A stretch of 15,642 nt of DNA from an uncultured Cellvibrio sp. (GTDB lineage Bacteria; Pseudomonadota; Gammaproteobacteria; Pseudomonadales; Cellvibrionaceae). Position numbers and translations under genes: made by a program. The DNA lies in contig CAMPIG010000062.1 in the NCBI GenBank assembly GCA_946886255.1, forward strand, positions 1-15,642. Direction: 5' to 3'. Shown here in pieces: positions 1 through 7,708 of this stretch. Under the pieces are notes generated by a model. It was not told where the DNA came from. It was given only the letters and a program-made list of their open reading frames with translations, and made no database searches. Numbering within the stretch: the stretch's first letter is position 1; each line of letters opens with the position of its first letter.

Positions 1-63
1 TTATTACGCTACCAAACGGGAAGTCGCCCGAATTAATAAAAGGAGCAATCCCTATATGGAACA
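1..63. other. Window edge, no gene recognised
   Basis: This stretch lies just downstream of the GH97 gene, which is read on the minus strand. I see no convincing terminator, promoter or coding start for a further minus-strand gene. A short plus-strand frame beginning at the ATG at 56, with an AGGAG at 41-45, only runs antisense into the GH97 gene and is not supported. Confidence 0.4.
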
Positions 64-1959
64 TTATTTTTTTCTGATCCACAGTGCTACACCGCCGGAC
101 GCTGATAAATCAAAATCGAGTTGGTCAGTACTCTTAACTTCTATATCACGTAACGACACTTTGGTTTTGCTGGGGGCTCGAGGATCATCATAATAAGCAC
201 GTACCACATACGTCGTACCCACCTGCAGAAAACTAAAATCGACGGTGATTTTACGTGCATCATTATTTGTTATTGCACCGAGAAACCATTCGTCCCCTGC
301 ACGACGGGCAGTAACGATGTGCTCACCAATCGCGCCGGACAAAATCCGGGTTTCATCCCACACTGTCGGAACCCGGGCAAAAAATTCTATTTCCGGTTCA
401 CCGCTGTAATCACTCGCTTTGTCATACCAGAAAAGCGTTTGCAACGGACTGAACATAACCACTGCCAGTGCCAGCTGGTGGGCATGGGTGGTTTTAATGC
501 GGTCGGAGTAATAACAAATAGTATAGTCGCCCATACCGGCCAAGCCGCGGGTAAAAGGCAAAGTGGTGTTATGGGTGGCATCAGGCATTTCTTCATTGCC
601 GCGAATACCCTCTACCGTCACCACATTAGGCCAGGTACGCTGCTCGCCGGTGAAACGAAACTCGTCGTGAATATTCACCATTAATTTATTGTCGGCAGCG
701 CGCTTTATGGAGTCATATAACCATGCCGTCCAGCGGTGTGAGGCAACTTGTACAAAGCCATACTTAACCCCTACTACACCCCAGTCTTTATAGAGCGGAA
801 AAATGTCGGCATCTTGTTTCAGCAGCGCTTGTTGGTTTACATATAGCCAGATGCCAACTCCCCTGGATTTTCCATACTTGATAATTTTTTCCATATCCAG
901 GTCTATGGCGACCTTGCCCGCATCAGAAGCAAAGGTGAATGAAGGACCATACCATTTCCAGTCAAATAACAAATATTGCAAATTGTGTTCGGCGGCAAAG
1001 TCAATCCAGGCCATCGCACCTTCATTGGTCAAGCTCATATCCCGCACGATTTTTCCCGGTTTTATCCAGGTGGTATCCGCAATTTTGGATGGCTCATTCA
1101 GGTTCAATAATAGATCGTTATTTTCCAGGAGCCGGGCTGGGTTATCGGCAATCATGACCACGCGCCAGGGCGTACCTGTACCCGTAATTAGATCCACCGG
1201 ATCATGCATTTTTGTGATAACGGTGTTGGCTTTGCCTTTTGCAAGGGTAAACCGCGTGCGTACATAATCTTTTACATTAGCTTCTGCCAGAGCCACGTAA
1301 AGACCATTCTCCAGCTCAAGCGTTAGCGGGCGCTCGCTTTCAGTTTGCCAGTCTTTAAGCGGCAAGCGAGTTGCCAATGCTTGCGCCCAGGGGGTATGCC
1401 AGGCATTGGTGTTGGCGGGCAAGGTAAACTCGGTATTTTCCGCTATTATCCTGTAATAAATACCCGTGGGGTTATCAGGAAAATGATACTGGAAAGCAAT
1501 GCCTTCGTTATAGGCACGGATATTAATTTCCATGGTATAGGCTGCATTATCTTTATGTGTAAATGACAGCTTCAGTGCAGCGTAGTTATCGCGTATCAGA
1601 CTTCTCTCACCGTAAACCGGTTTCCAGGTCACATCTGTATGTGTAATGTCGCTATCAGTTAAGCGAAGACCTTGCATCCAGTAGCCTTGGGGTGCATTTT
1701 TTATTGCCAGTGCCCATTCGGAATAATGGTTGTCCAGCTCAATATCCAGAAGAGATTTTAGAACAACATCCTTATCGCCTTTATGGATGGAATAATAAAA
1801 CGATGTCTTATTTTTTTTATCCGTCACTGAATAGAAGGTAAATTTTACTTTCTTGTCCGGAGATAGTAGAACCTCTCGATACTCTTTACCGTGTACGATA
1901 TTAATCAATGACATCAAAGTAAAAAATACGGCGAGCTTAATAAGCTTGAGATTCACCAT
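64..1959 (-). CDS. GH97 family glycoside hydrolase, exported
   Basis: This is a secreted or periplasmic glycosidase of family GH97, whose known members are alpha-glucosidases and alpha-galactosidases (SusB type). The reading frame opens with a TTG at 1965, but the ATG at 1959 has a GAGG seven bases upstream and gives 631 residues; I prefer it. Numbering below is from the TTG (633 aa). Residues 1-26 form a signal peptide (Lys-rich start, hydrophobic core, VHG). A beta-sandwich N-terminal domain runs to about 290, then a TIM barrel, then a beta C-terminal domain from about 545. The strand motif VKYGF (400-404) has Gly where retaining GH97 enzymes carry the nucleophile Asp. HDEF (433-436) lies where inverting SusB has HE with a catalytic Glu. 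The later SusB acid/base Glu positions have no obvious counterparts; the segment reads TICYYSDR and then WYDKASDY. The fold family is secure, but substrate and mechanism are not. A terminator lies between this gene and the receptor gene upstream. Confidence 0.85.
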   Translation of the reverse strand: MVNLKLIKLAVFFTLMSLINIVHGKEYREVLLSPDKKVKFTFYSVTDKKNKTSFYYSIHKGDKDVVLKSLLDIELDNHYSEWALAIKNAPQGYWMQGLRLTDSDITHTDVTWKPVYGERSLIRDNYAALKLSFTHKDNAAYTMEINIRAYNEGIAFQYHFPDNPTGIYYRIIAENTEFTLPANTNAWHTPWAQALATRLPLKDWQTESERPLTLELENGLYVALAEANVKDYVRTRFTLAKGKANTVITKMHDPVDLITGTGTPWRVVMIADNPARLLENNDLLLNLNEPSKIADTTWIKPGKIVRDMSLTNEGAMAWIDFAAEHNLQYLLFDWKWYGPSFTFASDAGKVAIDLDMEKIIKYGKSRGVGIWLYVNQQALLKQDADIFPLYKDWGVVGVKYGFVQVASHRWTAWLYDSIKRAADNKLMVNIHDEFRFTGEQRTWPNVVTVEGIRGNEEMPDATHNTTLPFTRGLAGMGDYTICYYSDRIKTTHAHQLALAVVMFSPLQTLFWYDKASDYSGEPEIEFFARVPTVWDETRILSGAIGEHIVTARRAGDEWFLGAITNNDARKITVDFSFLQVGTTYVVRAYYDDPRAPSKTKVSLRDIEVKSTDQLDFDLSASGGVALWIRKK

Positions 1960-2013
1960 TTTCAAACCTCACCCTCCGGTGTAAATTATTTTTTTTGCAC
2001 AACAGAAGCCATT

Positions 2014-2040
2014 AAAAAAAGGGGCATAGTAAGATGCCCC
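2014..2040 (-). terminator. Rho-independent terminator after receptor gene
   Basis: On the minus strand GGGGCAT pairs perfectly with ATGCCCC around a six-base loop (2021-2040) and is followed by seven Ts (2014-2020). It lies 39 bases past the receptor stop codon and about 55 bases before the GH97 start. It should end or attenuate the receptor transcript, so GH97 would need read-through or its own promoter in the short remaining gap. I see no clear -35/-10 pair there. Confidence 0.85.
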
Positions 2041-2078
2041 CAAGCGCAGCTGGCCCTTTAGGCTCCATTAGACAAACA

Positions 2079-4931
2079 TTAGAATTTCGCCCTCACTCCC
2101 AGCGCGAAATTTCGACCGTTCAGGTAGTACTGATTCTGGAATCCTGTGGTAACCGAACCGGGCTCCCCTACGTAACGGCTAGGGGCTGAATCTGTAAGAT
2201 TGGAAGCAGTAAACGTTACAGCATAATTGTCTGTAATATCGTAATTGATAGAGCCGTCAAGCACGCCATAACCTTTAACATAGCGACCAACAGCAGGATT
2301 AGCCGCCACACCAAACAGAATGAAGTCCGAACGGTAGGTATAGACCAGACGCGCAGATAGCCCTTCGTTCTCATACATACCCGCAATGCTGTAGCTGTCA
2401 TCCGATTGGAAAGCCTGTGGCACGTTCACAATTTTTCCATCACGCATGATCGGATTTTCAGTTTTCACATGCGTATAGGATGCAGATACACCAAAGTTAC
2501 TCCATGCACCAGGCAACATGTCAAAGAAGGTTTGCACCGCCAGTTCCACACCACGTGCATTACCGGATTCGGCATTGACCTGGCGGGTTATGAAGTACTG
2601 CCCACCTGAACAATTATTATCAACTGCCCCCGCGTAAGCTGGCGCAACAGATACGGTCTCGCAGGACTCAGCGGTATTGATAAACCCGTCTATCTCTTTG
2701 TTGAATATCGCAATAGACGCGTAGTTAGCCGCTCCAAAATAGCGCTCGAGAGAAAGGTCGTAACTATCCGCTTCCAATGGTCTTAGATCAGGATTACCCG
2801 CTGAACCACGACCGGTGGTTTGATCTACCGATATAGTTGGATTAATAGAACCTAGCGTGGGCCGTGTTATGCCTTTGCTGTATCCAAAGCGTAACAATAA
2901 ATCTTCCTGCAGTTCACCGGTAATGTTCAGTGACGGCAATACATCTGTGTATGAACTTGATGAACTTAAAGGAACAATTTGGGCGGTACCACTGGTGGAG
3001 TCCACAACCATCGCGCGGGTAGAGACATCGGCTTGTACAATACGAACGCCCAGATTACCGCGAATGCGTTCATTTCCAGTGGTAAATTCACCCATTACAT
3101 ATGCTGCAAGCGTATCTTCTTTGGCGTAACGGCGGCCGGTAAGGTTTTCAGGAATATTGCCATTAGCATAGATACCTGCTTGGGGAAAATTATCTCGCGC
3201 AGCACCGCCAGGCAACAACGAAGGCCTAAATACCAGATACCCTCCAGCAAAATCCGTTTTGTTCTTAACCCAATCTGTCGGTGCAGTTTCCGTCAATTCG
3301 GCAAAATCAGATACCGATATAGCATTGGATTGATCCGGGGCTAACGCCAGACCATCGGTTGTTAACGCACGCCCACCAAAGCTGTAGTTTCTGTAACCTG
3401 ACTCCTGAGACGCAAAACGACCACCAAACAATAATGCATTGAAGAAACCATCCAGCTCATACTTGAAATCACTTTGAATGGCGTAACCGCTGTCATCAAA
3501 CACCTGGTTAGTGCCATTACCATAATCAACAAATACAAAATTGTCAGGATCACTCACGTCCGGGCCAGGCAAGCTAATGTTGTGCGGCGAGGTTGTAAGA
3601 TCACGGGTAACATCCCAGGTATTACCGATTTTAGGGCGCAAGGTTACACTGCGGTTATCTTGTGTCTGATCTGCTTTTACGTAAGACACATCCGTTTTCA
3701 TGTTCAGGCGATCCGTAATATTCCATTCAAAACCTGTCGCGACCAGCCAGGTTTCATACGGACGATTTTCCTTGCCACCCAAGGAATTAAACGTTGAATC
3801 CAGAAAGGTGCCCGAGGCCAGTGCTTGAGTTGCCAATACCTCGTTTTCTTCACCGTCTGCATTACGATCAACCCAGGCTTCGGTTGTATCGAATGCTTCT
3901 GTTTGCATATTTTGTACAGTGCGGCTATCGCTCATAATCATGAATCGATAATCCTGCTCATACTTATAATAGTTATAGTTACCTTCTACGTAGAGCTCAA
4001 AATCTTCATTGGGAGCCCATTGAATCGCGGTGTTGAAACCACGTCGATCACGTTTGATATCCTCTTGGAAAACATGTGCATTTTGCGAGGTGGTGGCAAT
4101 CAGATCGGCAGGATCATCCCCCTCTGCTGCATCAGCCAGATGCCATATGTCAGAACGGCCTGTATAACTTAAATTTGCACCAGGCAAGGCAGCATACTCA
4201 GCACTGTCTGCCCTTACCGGACGACGTAAACTTGCACCACTGTTGCTAGGTGTAGAGTCAGATCTGTTATGACTTTTTTGTTGTGTTCCTGCGAACAAAA
4301 ACCCTAATTCACCGCCGCTTTCAAGATCCCAGGTTTGGGAATAAAGCCCAAAGATCTCCGGATTCACTTCTTCGGTAAAGTCGTTGTAACGTGCTGTTAC
4401 TGCACCGCTAATAACACGCTCTCCCATATCAAGCGGACGGCGAGTCTTAATATCAATAAGCCCACCGATGCCGCCTTCGATATGTTTGGCACTGGGGTTT
4501 TTAAATACATCAATACCCGCAATCATGCCGGGAATTGCACTTTCAATATTAAATTCGCGGCCACCTGCAGTGAAATAGGTTCTGCCATTCAACCGGGATG
4601 CAGTTTGGCCAGATAAGCCTCGTACAGTAAGGCCGCTACCCTCACCAACAGGTGAAGCACCCTCACCGCCATAGCGGTAACCCTGCACACCCGGGATACG
4701 CGTTAATGTCTCGGCAACGTTAGGGTCAGGTAATTTGCCCACATCTTCTGCCGTAATCGACTCAACCACTTCGCCAGCATTGCGCTTGATTGCTGCTGAG
4801 GTCTCCATGCTGCTACGGATACCTCTAACGACCACTTCTTCTACCGCATCATTTTGCGCCAGGGCCATTGAGGAAACGCCAGTAAGCGCGGTTGCTATGG
4901 CAACGGCCAATTTATTGAATTTTATAGTCAT
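2079..4931 (-). CDS. TonB-dependent outer-membrane receptor
   Basis: This 950-residue protein is an outer-membrane active transporter driven by TonB-ExbBD, here most likely importing oligosaccharides of a uronate-containing glycan. Residues 1-25 are a signal peptide ending MALA, with cleavage before QND. EEVVVRG (31-37) is a TonB box. The plug domain follows (about 40-165: VGKLPDPNVAETLTRIPGV, then LTVRGL and IEGGIGGLIDIKTRRPLD). The rest is a 22-strand barrel ending in the aromatic C-terminal signature (FALGVRAKF). Length and motifs match the TonB-Xanth-Caul (TIGR01782) group common in polysaccharide degraders. DRNADGEENE (355-364) resembles a calcium-binding loop in a probable extracellular loop. 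The ATG is preceded by GGTGGAGAA, a good Shine-Dalgarno. Two LacI-type palindromes lie upstream (5021-5034 and 5131-5144), suggesting substrate-induced expression. No SusD-like partner is present, as expected outside Bacteroidota. The substrate is inferred only from neighbours. Confidence 0.93.
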   Translation of the reverse strand: MTIKFNKLAVAIATALTGVSSMALAQNDAVEEVVVRGIRSSMETSAAIKRNAGEVVESITAEDVGKLPDPNVAETLTRIPGVQGYRYGGEGASPVGEGSGLTVRGLSGQTASRLNGRTYFTAGGREFNIESAIPGMIAGIDVFKNPSAKHIEGGIGGLIDIKTRRPLDMGERVISGAVTARYNDFTEEVNPEIFGLYSQTWDLESGGELGFLFAGTQQKSHNRSDSTPSNSGASLRRPVRADSAEYAALPGANLSYTGRSDIWHLADAAEGDDPADLIATTSQNAHVFQEDIKRDRRGFNTAIQWAPNEDFELYVEGNYNYYKYEQDYRFMIMSDSRTVQNMQTEAFDTTEAWVDRNADGEENEVLATQALASGTFLDSTFNSLGGKENRPYETWLVATGFEWNITDRLNMKTDVSYVKADQTQDNRSVTLRPKIGNTWDVTRDLTTSPHNISLPGPDVSDPDNFVFVDYGNGTNQVFDDSGYAIQSDFKYELDGFFNALLFGGRFASQESGYRNYSFGGRALTTDGLALAPDQSNAISVSDFAELTETAPTDWVKNKTDFAGGYLVFRPSLLPGGAARDNFPQAGIYANGNIPENLTGRRYAKEDTLAAYVMGEFTTGNERIRGNLGVRIVQADVSTRAMVVDSTSGTAQIVPLSSSSSYTDVLPSLNITGELQEDLLLRFGYSKGITRPTLGSINPTISVDQTTGRGSAGNPDLRPLEADSYDLSLERYFGAANYASIAIFNKEIDGFINTAESCETVSVAPAYAGAVDNNCSGGQYFITRQVNAESGNARGVELAVQTFFDMLPGAWSNFGVSASYTHVKTENPIMRDGKIVNVPQAFQSDDSYSIAGMYENEGLSARLVYTYRSDFILFGVAANPAVGRYVKGYGVLDGSINYDITDNYAVTFTASNLTDSAPSRYVGEPGSVTTGFQNQYYLNGRNFALGVRAKF

Positions 4932-4975
4932 TGTTCTCCACCCCTTTTATTAGAGTTAACGTAGGATTTAAAAAC

Positions 4976-4987
4976 CGCACATGTGCG
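4976..4987. promoter_or_regulatory. Perfect 12-bp palindrome in receptor leader
   Basis: CGCACATGTGCG is a perfect inverted repeat 45 bases upstream of the receptor start and 33 bases downstream of the operator at 5021-5034. It differs in sequence from the TGGTA-type operators. It could be a site for a second regulator or a small stem in the mRNA leader. The function is unknown. Confidence 0.35.
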
Positions 4988-5020
4988 ATACATTGAACAA
5001 ACACTGAGCACATGAACAAA

Positions 5021-5034
5021 TGGTATCGATACCA
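5021..5034. promoter_or_regulatory. Putative LacI-family operator, receptor gene
   Basis: TGGTATCGATACCA is a perfect 14-bp palindrome with a central CG, as is typical of LacI/GalR-family operators. It lies about 90 bases upstream of the receptor start, within the probable promoter region. The identical sequence occurs at 7589-7602 before the GH88 gene. It is probably bound by the LacI-family protein encoded at 6340-7467. Confidence 0.8.
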
Positions 5035-5130
5035 GAATGGGCGCGCAAGCATTTTTTCAGGGATTTCTATTTTAATTTATAAGATTTAATTAAATTATTT
5101 AAAATCAATAGGTTAACAAAATGTTACCTA

Positions 5131-5144
5131 AGGTAACGATACCA
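5131..5144. promoter_or_regulatory. Second putative LacI operator, receptor promoter
   Basis: AGGTAACGATACCA matches the consensus palindrome at 12 of 14 positions (GGTA-CGATACC core) and lies about 97 bases from the operator at 5021-5034. Two LacI-family sites at this spacing could permit looping. It overlaps a further inverted repeat, GTTACC-TAA-GGTAAC (5123-5137), and GGTTAAC lies at 5111-5117, so GGTAAC-like half sites cluster here. The region is A+T rich between the two operators. Confidence 0.65.
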
Positions 5145-5210
5145 TTTAACGCTTGGTTGCTTTACTCAACACCTTACTGCCACTTCTATCTGGTCATTTG
5201 AGGGAAAGTG

Positions 5211-5969
5211 TTAGCGCGCCAGCCAACCGCCATCAACCGGCAAGGTAATTCCATGAACATAGTCCGCTGCCGGCGAGGCAAGAAACACAACGGCGCCAGC
5301 CAAATCTGAGGGTGTTCCCCAGCGCCCGGCTGGAATGCGCTTGAGAATTTCCGCCGATCGCACCGGGTCAGCCTGCAACGCGGCCGTATTGCTGGTAGTG
5401 AAATAACCCGGTGCGATGGCGTTGACGTTAATGCTTTTATCCGCCCACTCGTTCGCGAGGGCCTTGGTAAGTCCTGCTACTGCACTTTTTGCCGCCGTAT
5501 AGGATGGAACTTTGATGCCACCTTGAAACGACAGCATCGACGCTATGTTGATGATTTTCCCCCAGCGCTTATTGGCTACAAAATATTGCGCAGCCGCCTG
5601 CGACAGAAAAAATAAACTGCGCAAATTAATATCCATAACACTGTCCCATTGGGCAGGAGTAAATGCCAACGCATCATTACGCTGAATAATACCGGCGTTA
5701 TTCACCAGAATATCTAATCCGCCCAATACATAATCGGTATCCTTGATGAGGTTATCCACATCATCAATGCTGGAAAGATCACGCAAGATCACATGCGTTT
5801 TTACACCTATGGTGTGTAATGCAGTGCGTGTTTCAATGGGTTCTGTGCGCCCTACCAGACAAATATCTGCCCCTGCTTGAGCGAGCGCTATAGCCAGCGC
5901 CTGCCCCAAACCGGTATTTGCGCCGGTGACCAGCGCGACCCTGCCTGTTAATTTAAACGGATCTGACAT
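5211..5969 (-). CDS. kduD: 2-dehydro-3-deoxy-D-gluconate 5-dehydrogenase (KduD)
   Basis: KduD is a cytoplasmic NAD(P)H-dependent short-chain dehydrogenase that reduces 2,5-diketo-3-deoxygluconate to 2-keto-3-deoxygluconate, a step in the use of unsaturated uronates from pectin and other polyuronides. The 252 residues match the usual length (about 253). Visible features are the Rossmann TGANTGLG (15-22), NNAG (90-93), the catalytic Ser144-Tyr157-Lys161 arrangement, and the blocks IINIASMLSFQGG and IPAGRWG with a VDGGWLAR C-terminus, all close to E. coli KduD. The start has a strong AAGGAGG six bases upstream. A LacI-type operator lies 122 bases upstream (6091-6104). The receptor gene follows 279 bases downstream on the same strand, with operators but no clear terminator in the gap, so partial co-transcription is possible. 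Other oxidoreductases of this group reduce DEH from alginate, so exact substrate choice is open. Confidence 0.9.
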   Translation of the reverse strand: MSDPFKLTGRVALVTGANTGLGQALAIALAQAGADICLVGRTEPIETRTALHTIGVKTHVILRDLSSIDDVDNLIKDTDYVLGGLDILVNNAGIIQRNDALAFTPAQWDSVMDINLRSLFFLSQAAAQYFVANKRWGKIINIASMLSFQGGIKVPSYTAAKSAVAGLTKALANEWADKSINVNAIAPGYFTTSNTAALQADPVRSAEILKRIPAGRWGTPSDLAGAVVFLASPAADYVHGITLPVDGGWLAR

Positions 5970-6339
5970 AGCCTGCCTCCTTAACGCAACGGGTCACTAT
6001 TGAATGGATCCATCATTGTCGGGTGAGCGGCAGAGCAGGCTTTGCTATACATGACTTTTTACCTCGTGAAAGGAATGATAAATGCTGTTTTGGTAACGAT
6101 ACCAAAATACACCGATGATTCAAACACGCTTCTGATTTTTTAAGCCATAGATTGAGCAACCACCCCCGAGGCACCTGTAAGAGCCAAAGATTGTAACCCC
6201 CCTCCACTTTGCCAAGCCGCCATGATCGCGATATGCTCGGAAGCGAAAAGCAGCCTCGACTGCAGTCACAACAAAAGGCTACCCAGCCTAACCGTATTAG
6301 GAATCAATCCCTGCACCAGCAGGGCAAGCAACGGGTTAT
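5970..6339. promoter_or_regulatory. Divergent kduD / lacI-type regulator intergenic region
   Basis: This 370-base gap separates the divergent kduD and regulator genes and should hold both promoters. It contains the operator at 6091-6104, 122 bases from kduD and about 235 bases from the regulator gene. Near the regulator start there are two small stems, AGGCT-accc-AGCCT (6276-6289) and CCCTGC-acca-GCAGGG (6309-6324), the second ending 15 bases before the ATG. I do not see an unambiguous -35/-10 pair, and no small gene is convincing. Confidence 0.5.
6091..6104. promoter_or_regulatory. Putative LacI-family operator, kduD promoter
   Basis: TGGTAACGATACCA differs from the perfect palindrome TGGTATCGATACCA by one base. 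It lies in the divergent region, nearer to kduD, and would place kduD, and possibly the regulator itself, under the same control as the receptor and GH88-mak. Confidence 0.75.
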
Positions 6340-7467
6340 ATGAAAGAGAAAACCAGAAAAACAGCAGAAAAAGTTGCGCACACTGCAACCATAGATAATG
6401 CATCCAATGAATCCTCGGGCCTGAAACAACCGGCCACTGTACATGATGTAGCCAAGCTGGCGGGCGTCGGCTCCATGACTGTCTCCCGGGTTGTGAACGG
6501 CTCAACGGCAGTCAGTCCTAAAATGCGCAAGCGCGTTGAAGACGCTATCAAAGAGCTGAACTACATTCCCAATCTGGCAGCACGTGCAGCACGCAGCGGC
6601 CAGCGGCGCATCGGTATTATCTTTAGCAACCCAAAATCTTCTAACCTCGGTGATTTCCTTATGGGGGCCTTTGCGGCGAGTAGCTCGCTTGGTTGCCAGT
6701 TATTAATAGAGCCGCTACTGGCTCATCCACACCCTATCGATGCCCTGAAGAAATTGATTGAACTGGGAGCACAAGGTGTAATTTTACCTCCGCCTATTTG
6801 TGATTCATTGGAGGCCCAACAACTGGCACGCCGCCACGATATATTGCCGCTCAGTTTTGCTTCCGGCAGTCCGCGCTTGCATTCTCCTGCCGTACTGATT
6901 GACGATTTTGCCGGGGCTAGATCTATGACGCACTACTTGCAAAGCCTCGGTCACAAAAAAATTGCGTTTGTAAAAGGAGACCCCAAGCATTCGCCGGCCA
7001 ACAGTCGCGCTGAGGGGTTTCTCTCTGCCATGGCAGAGGCCGAGCTGGATGTTCCGGCCAATTGGATGCCGGAAGGCGATTTCAGTTATCGCTGTGGTCT
7101 CGACATCGGTAAAACACTCCTTGATGCTCCCAAGAAAAAGCGTCCTACCGCCATTTTTGCCTGCAATGATGAAATGGCCACTGGCCTGCTCGCAGTTGCC
7201 CATGGGCTGGGCTTAAAAGTGCCGCAGGATATAAGCGTGGCTGGTTTTGACGATACCGCCATGGCAACAGCAGTCTGGCCCCAGTTAACTACCATCCATC
7301 AACCCTTGACTGAAATGGCTCGATCCGCCGTTACCATGCTTGATGAGATGTTAAAAACAGCTCCTCGAGTCGCCGAGCACGACGGTATCGTCCGTCACTA
7401 TGTCGCGCCTTATAAATTGATGAAGCGAGATTCAACAGGCCCGGTTGGCGGTGTTATGCCCAGCTGA
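6340..7467 (+). CDS. LacI-family transcriptional regulator
   Basis: This 375-residue DNA-binding regulator probably represses the surrounding genes until it binds an oligosaccharide or sugar-acid inducer. An unusual polar N-terminal tail (about 1-31, Lys/Thr/Ser rich) precedes the helix-turn-helix (TVHDVAKLAGVGSMTVSRVV, 33-52) and the hinge helix (LNYIPNLAARAARSG). A periplasmic-binding-protein-like core follows (RRIGIIFSNP, then LGHKKIAFVKGDP, FACNDEMATG and VPQDISVAGFDD), ending near LTTIHQPL. The family is unambiguous. The recognition helix carries Ser-Met where LacI has Tyr-Gln. The start at 6340 has only a poor Shine-Dalgarno, and the tail before the HTH is longer than usual, so initiation may lie elsewhere; no better in-frame ATG precedes the HTH. 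Four copies of one palindrome in the adjacent promoters are its likely targets. A hairpin lies 17 bases past the stop codon. Confidence 0.92.
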   Translation: MKEKTRKTAEKVAHTATIDNASNESSGLKQPATVHDVAKLAGVGSMTVSRVVNGSTAVSPKMRKRVEDAIKELNYIPNLAARAARSGQRRIGIIFSNPKSSNLGDFLMGAFAASSSLGCQLLIEPLLAHPHPIDALKKLIELGAQGVILPPPICDSLEAQQLARRHDILPLSFASGSPRLHSPAVLIDDFAGARSMTHYLQSLGHKKIAFVKGDPKHSPANSRAEGFLSAMAEAELDVPANWMPEGDFSYRCGLDIGKTLLDAPKKKRPTAIFACNDEMATGLLAVAHGLGLKVPQDISVAGFDDTAMATAVWPQLTTIHQPLTEMARSAVTMLDEMLKTAPRVAEHDGIVRHYVAPYKLMKRDSTGPVGGVMPS

Positions 7468-7484
7468 TGAGGTGAATGCTTACC

Positions 7485-7510
7485 AGGCTGCTGTCGCTTT
7501 ACAGCAGCCT
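7485..7510 (+). terminator. Hairpin after regulator gene, probable terminator
   Basis: AGGCTGCTGT pairs perfectly with ACAGCAGCCT around a six-base loop. It starts 17 bases after the regulator stop. The following bases are pyrimidine-rich but not a clean T tract, so termination may be partial. A competing pairing exists: GATGAGG at 7466-7472, overlapping the stop, with CCTCATC at 7508-7514. Confidence 0.6.
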
Positions 7511-7588
7511 CATCCCTTCTGCTTAACGCCCTTTTTACCCCCTTACCTTTTTTATATCCCACTTAAAACAGCGCTTGCGCTCCACTTC

Positions 7589-7602
7589 TGGTATCGATAC
7601 CA
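7589..7602. promoter_or_regulatory. Putative LacI-family operator, GH88-mak promoter
   Basis: TGGTATCGATACCA is identical to the perfect palindrome upstream of the receptor. It lies 107 bases before the GH88 ATG at 7709, in the gap after the regulator gene. It supports a separate regulated promoter for GH88-mak and argues against translating this stretch. Confidence 0.8.
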
Positions 7603-7708
7603 TATCAATCAAACTCCGCTACCAACAATCGCTAACAAGATGCTTGTTAAAGGTTGTCAGCCAGATAGTGGTAGCAAGTGCGCCTCAAACACTCCCCCTG
7701 GAGCAATC

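Noticed and set aside
56..200. Short plus-strand frame with AGGAG upstream at the left edge
   Set aside because: It runs antisense inside the GH97 gene and stops after about 45 codons; the AGGAG is likely chance.
803..1267. 154-codon plus-strand frame opposite GH97
   Set aside because: It is a shadow of a clear GH97 gene, with low-complexity composition and no ribosome site or domain.
6013..6551. Several 60-80 codon minus-strand frames in the kduD/regulator gap and regulator 5' end
   Set aside because: They lack ribosome sites and domains, and overlap the operator or the regulator's HTH region.
7445..7708. N-terminal extension of the GH88 reading frame by 88 codons
   Set aside because: It overlaps the regulator's end, a hairpin and the operator at 7589-7602, has no family similarity, and a good ribosome site precedes the ATG at 7709.
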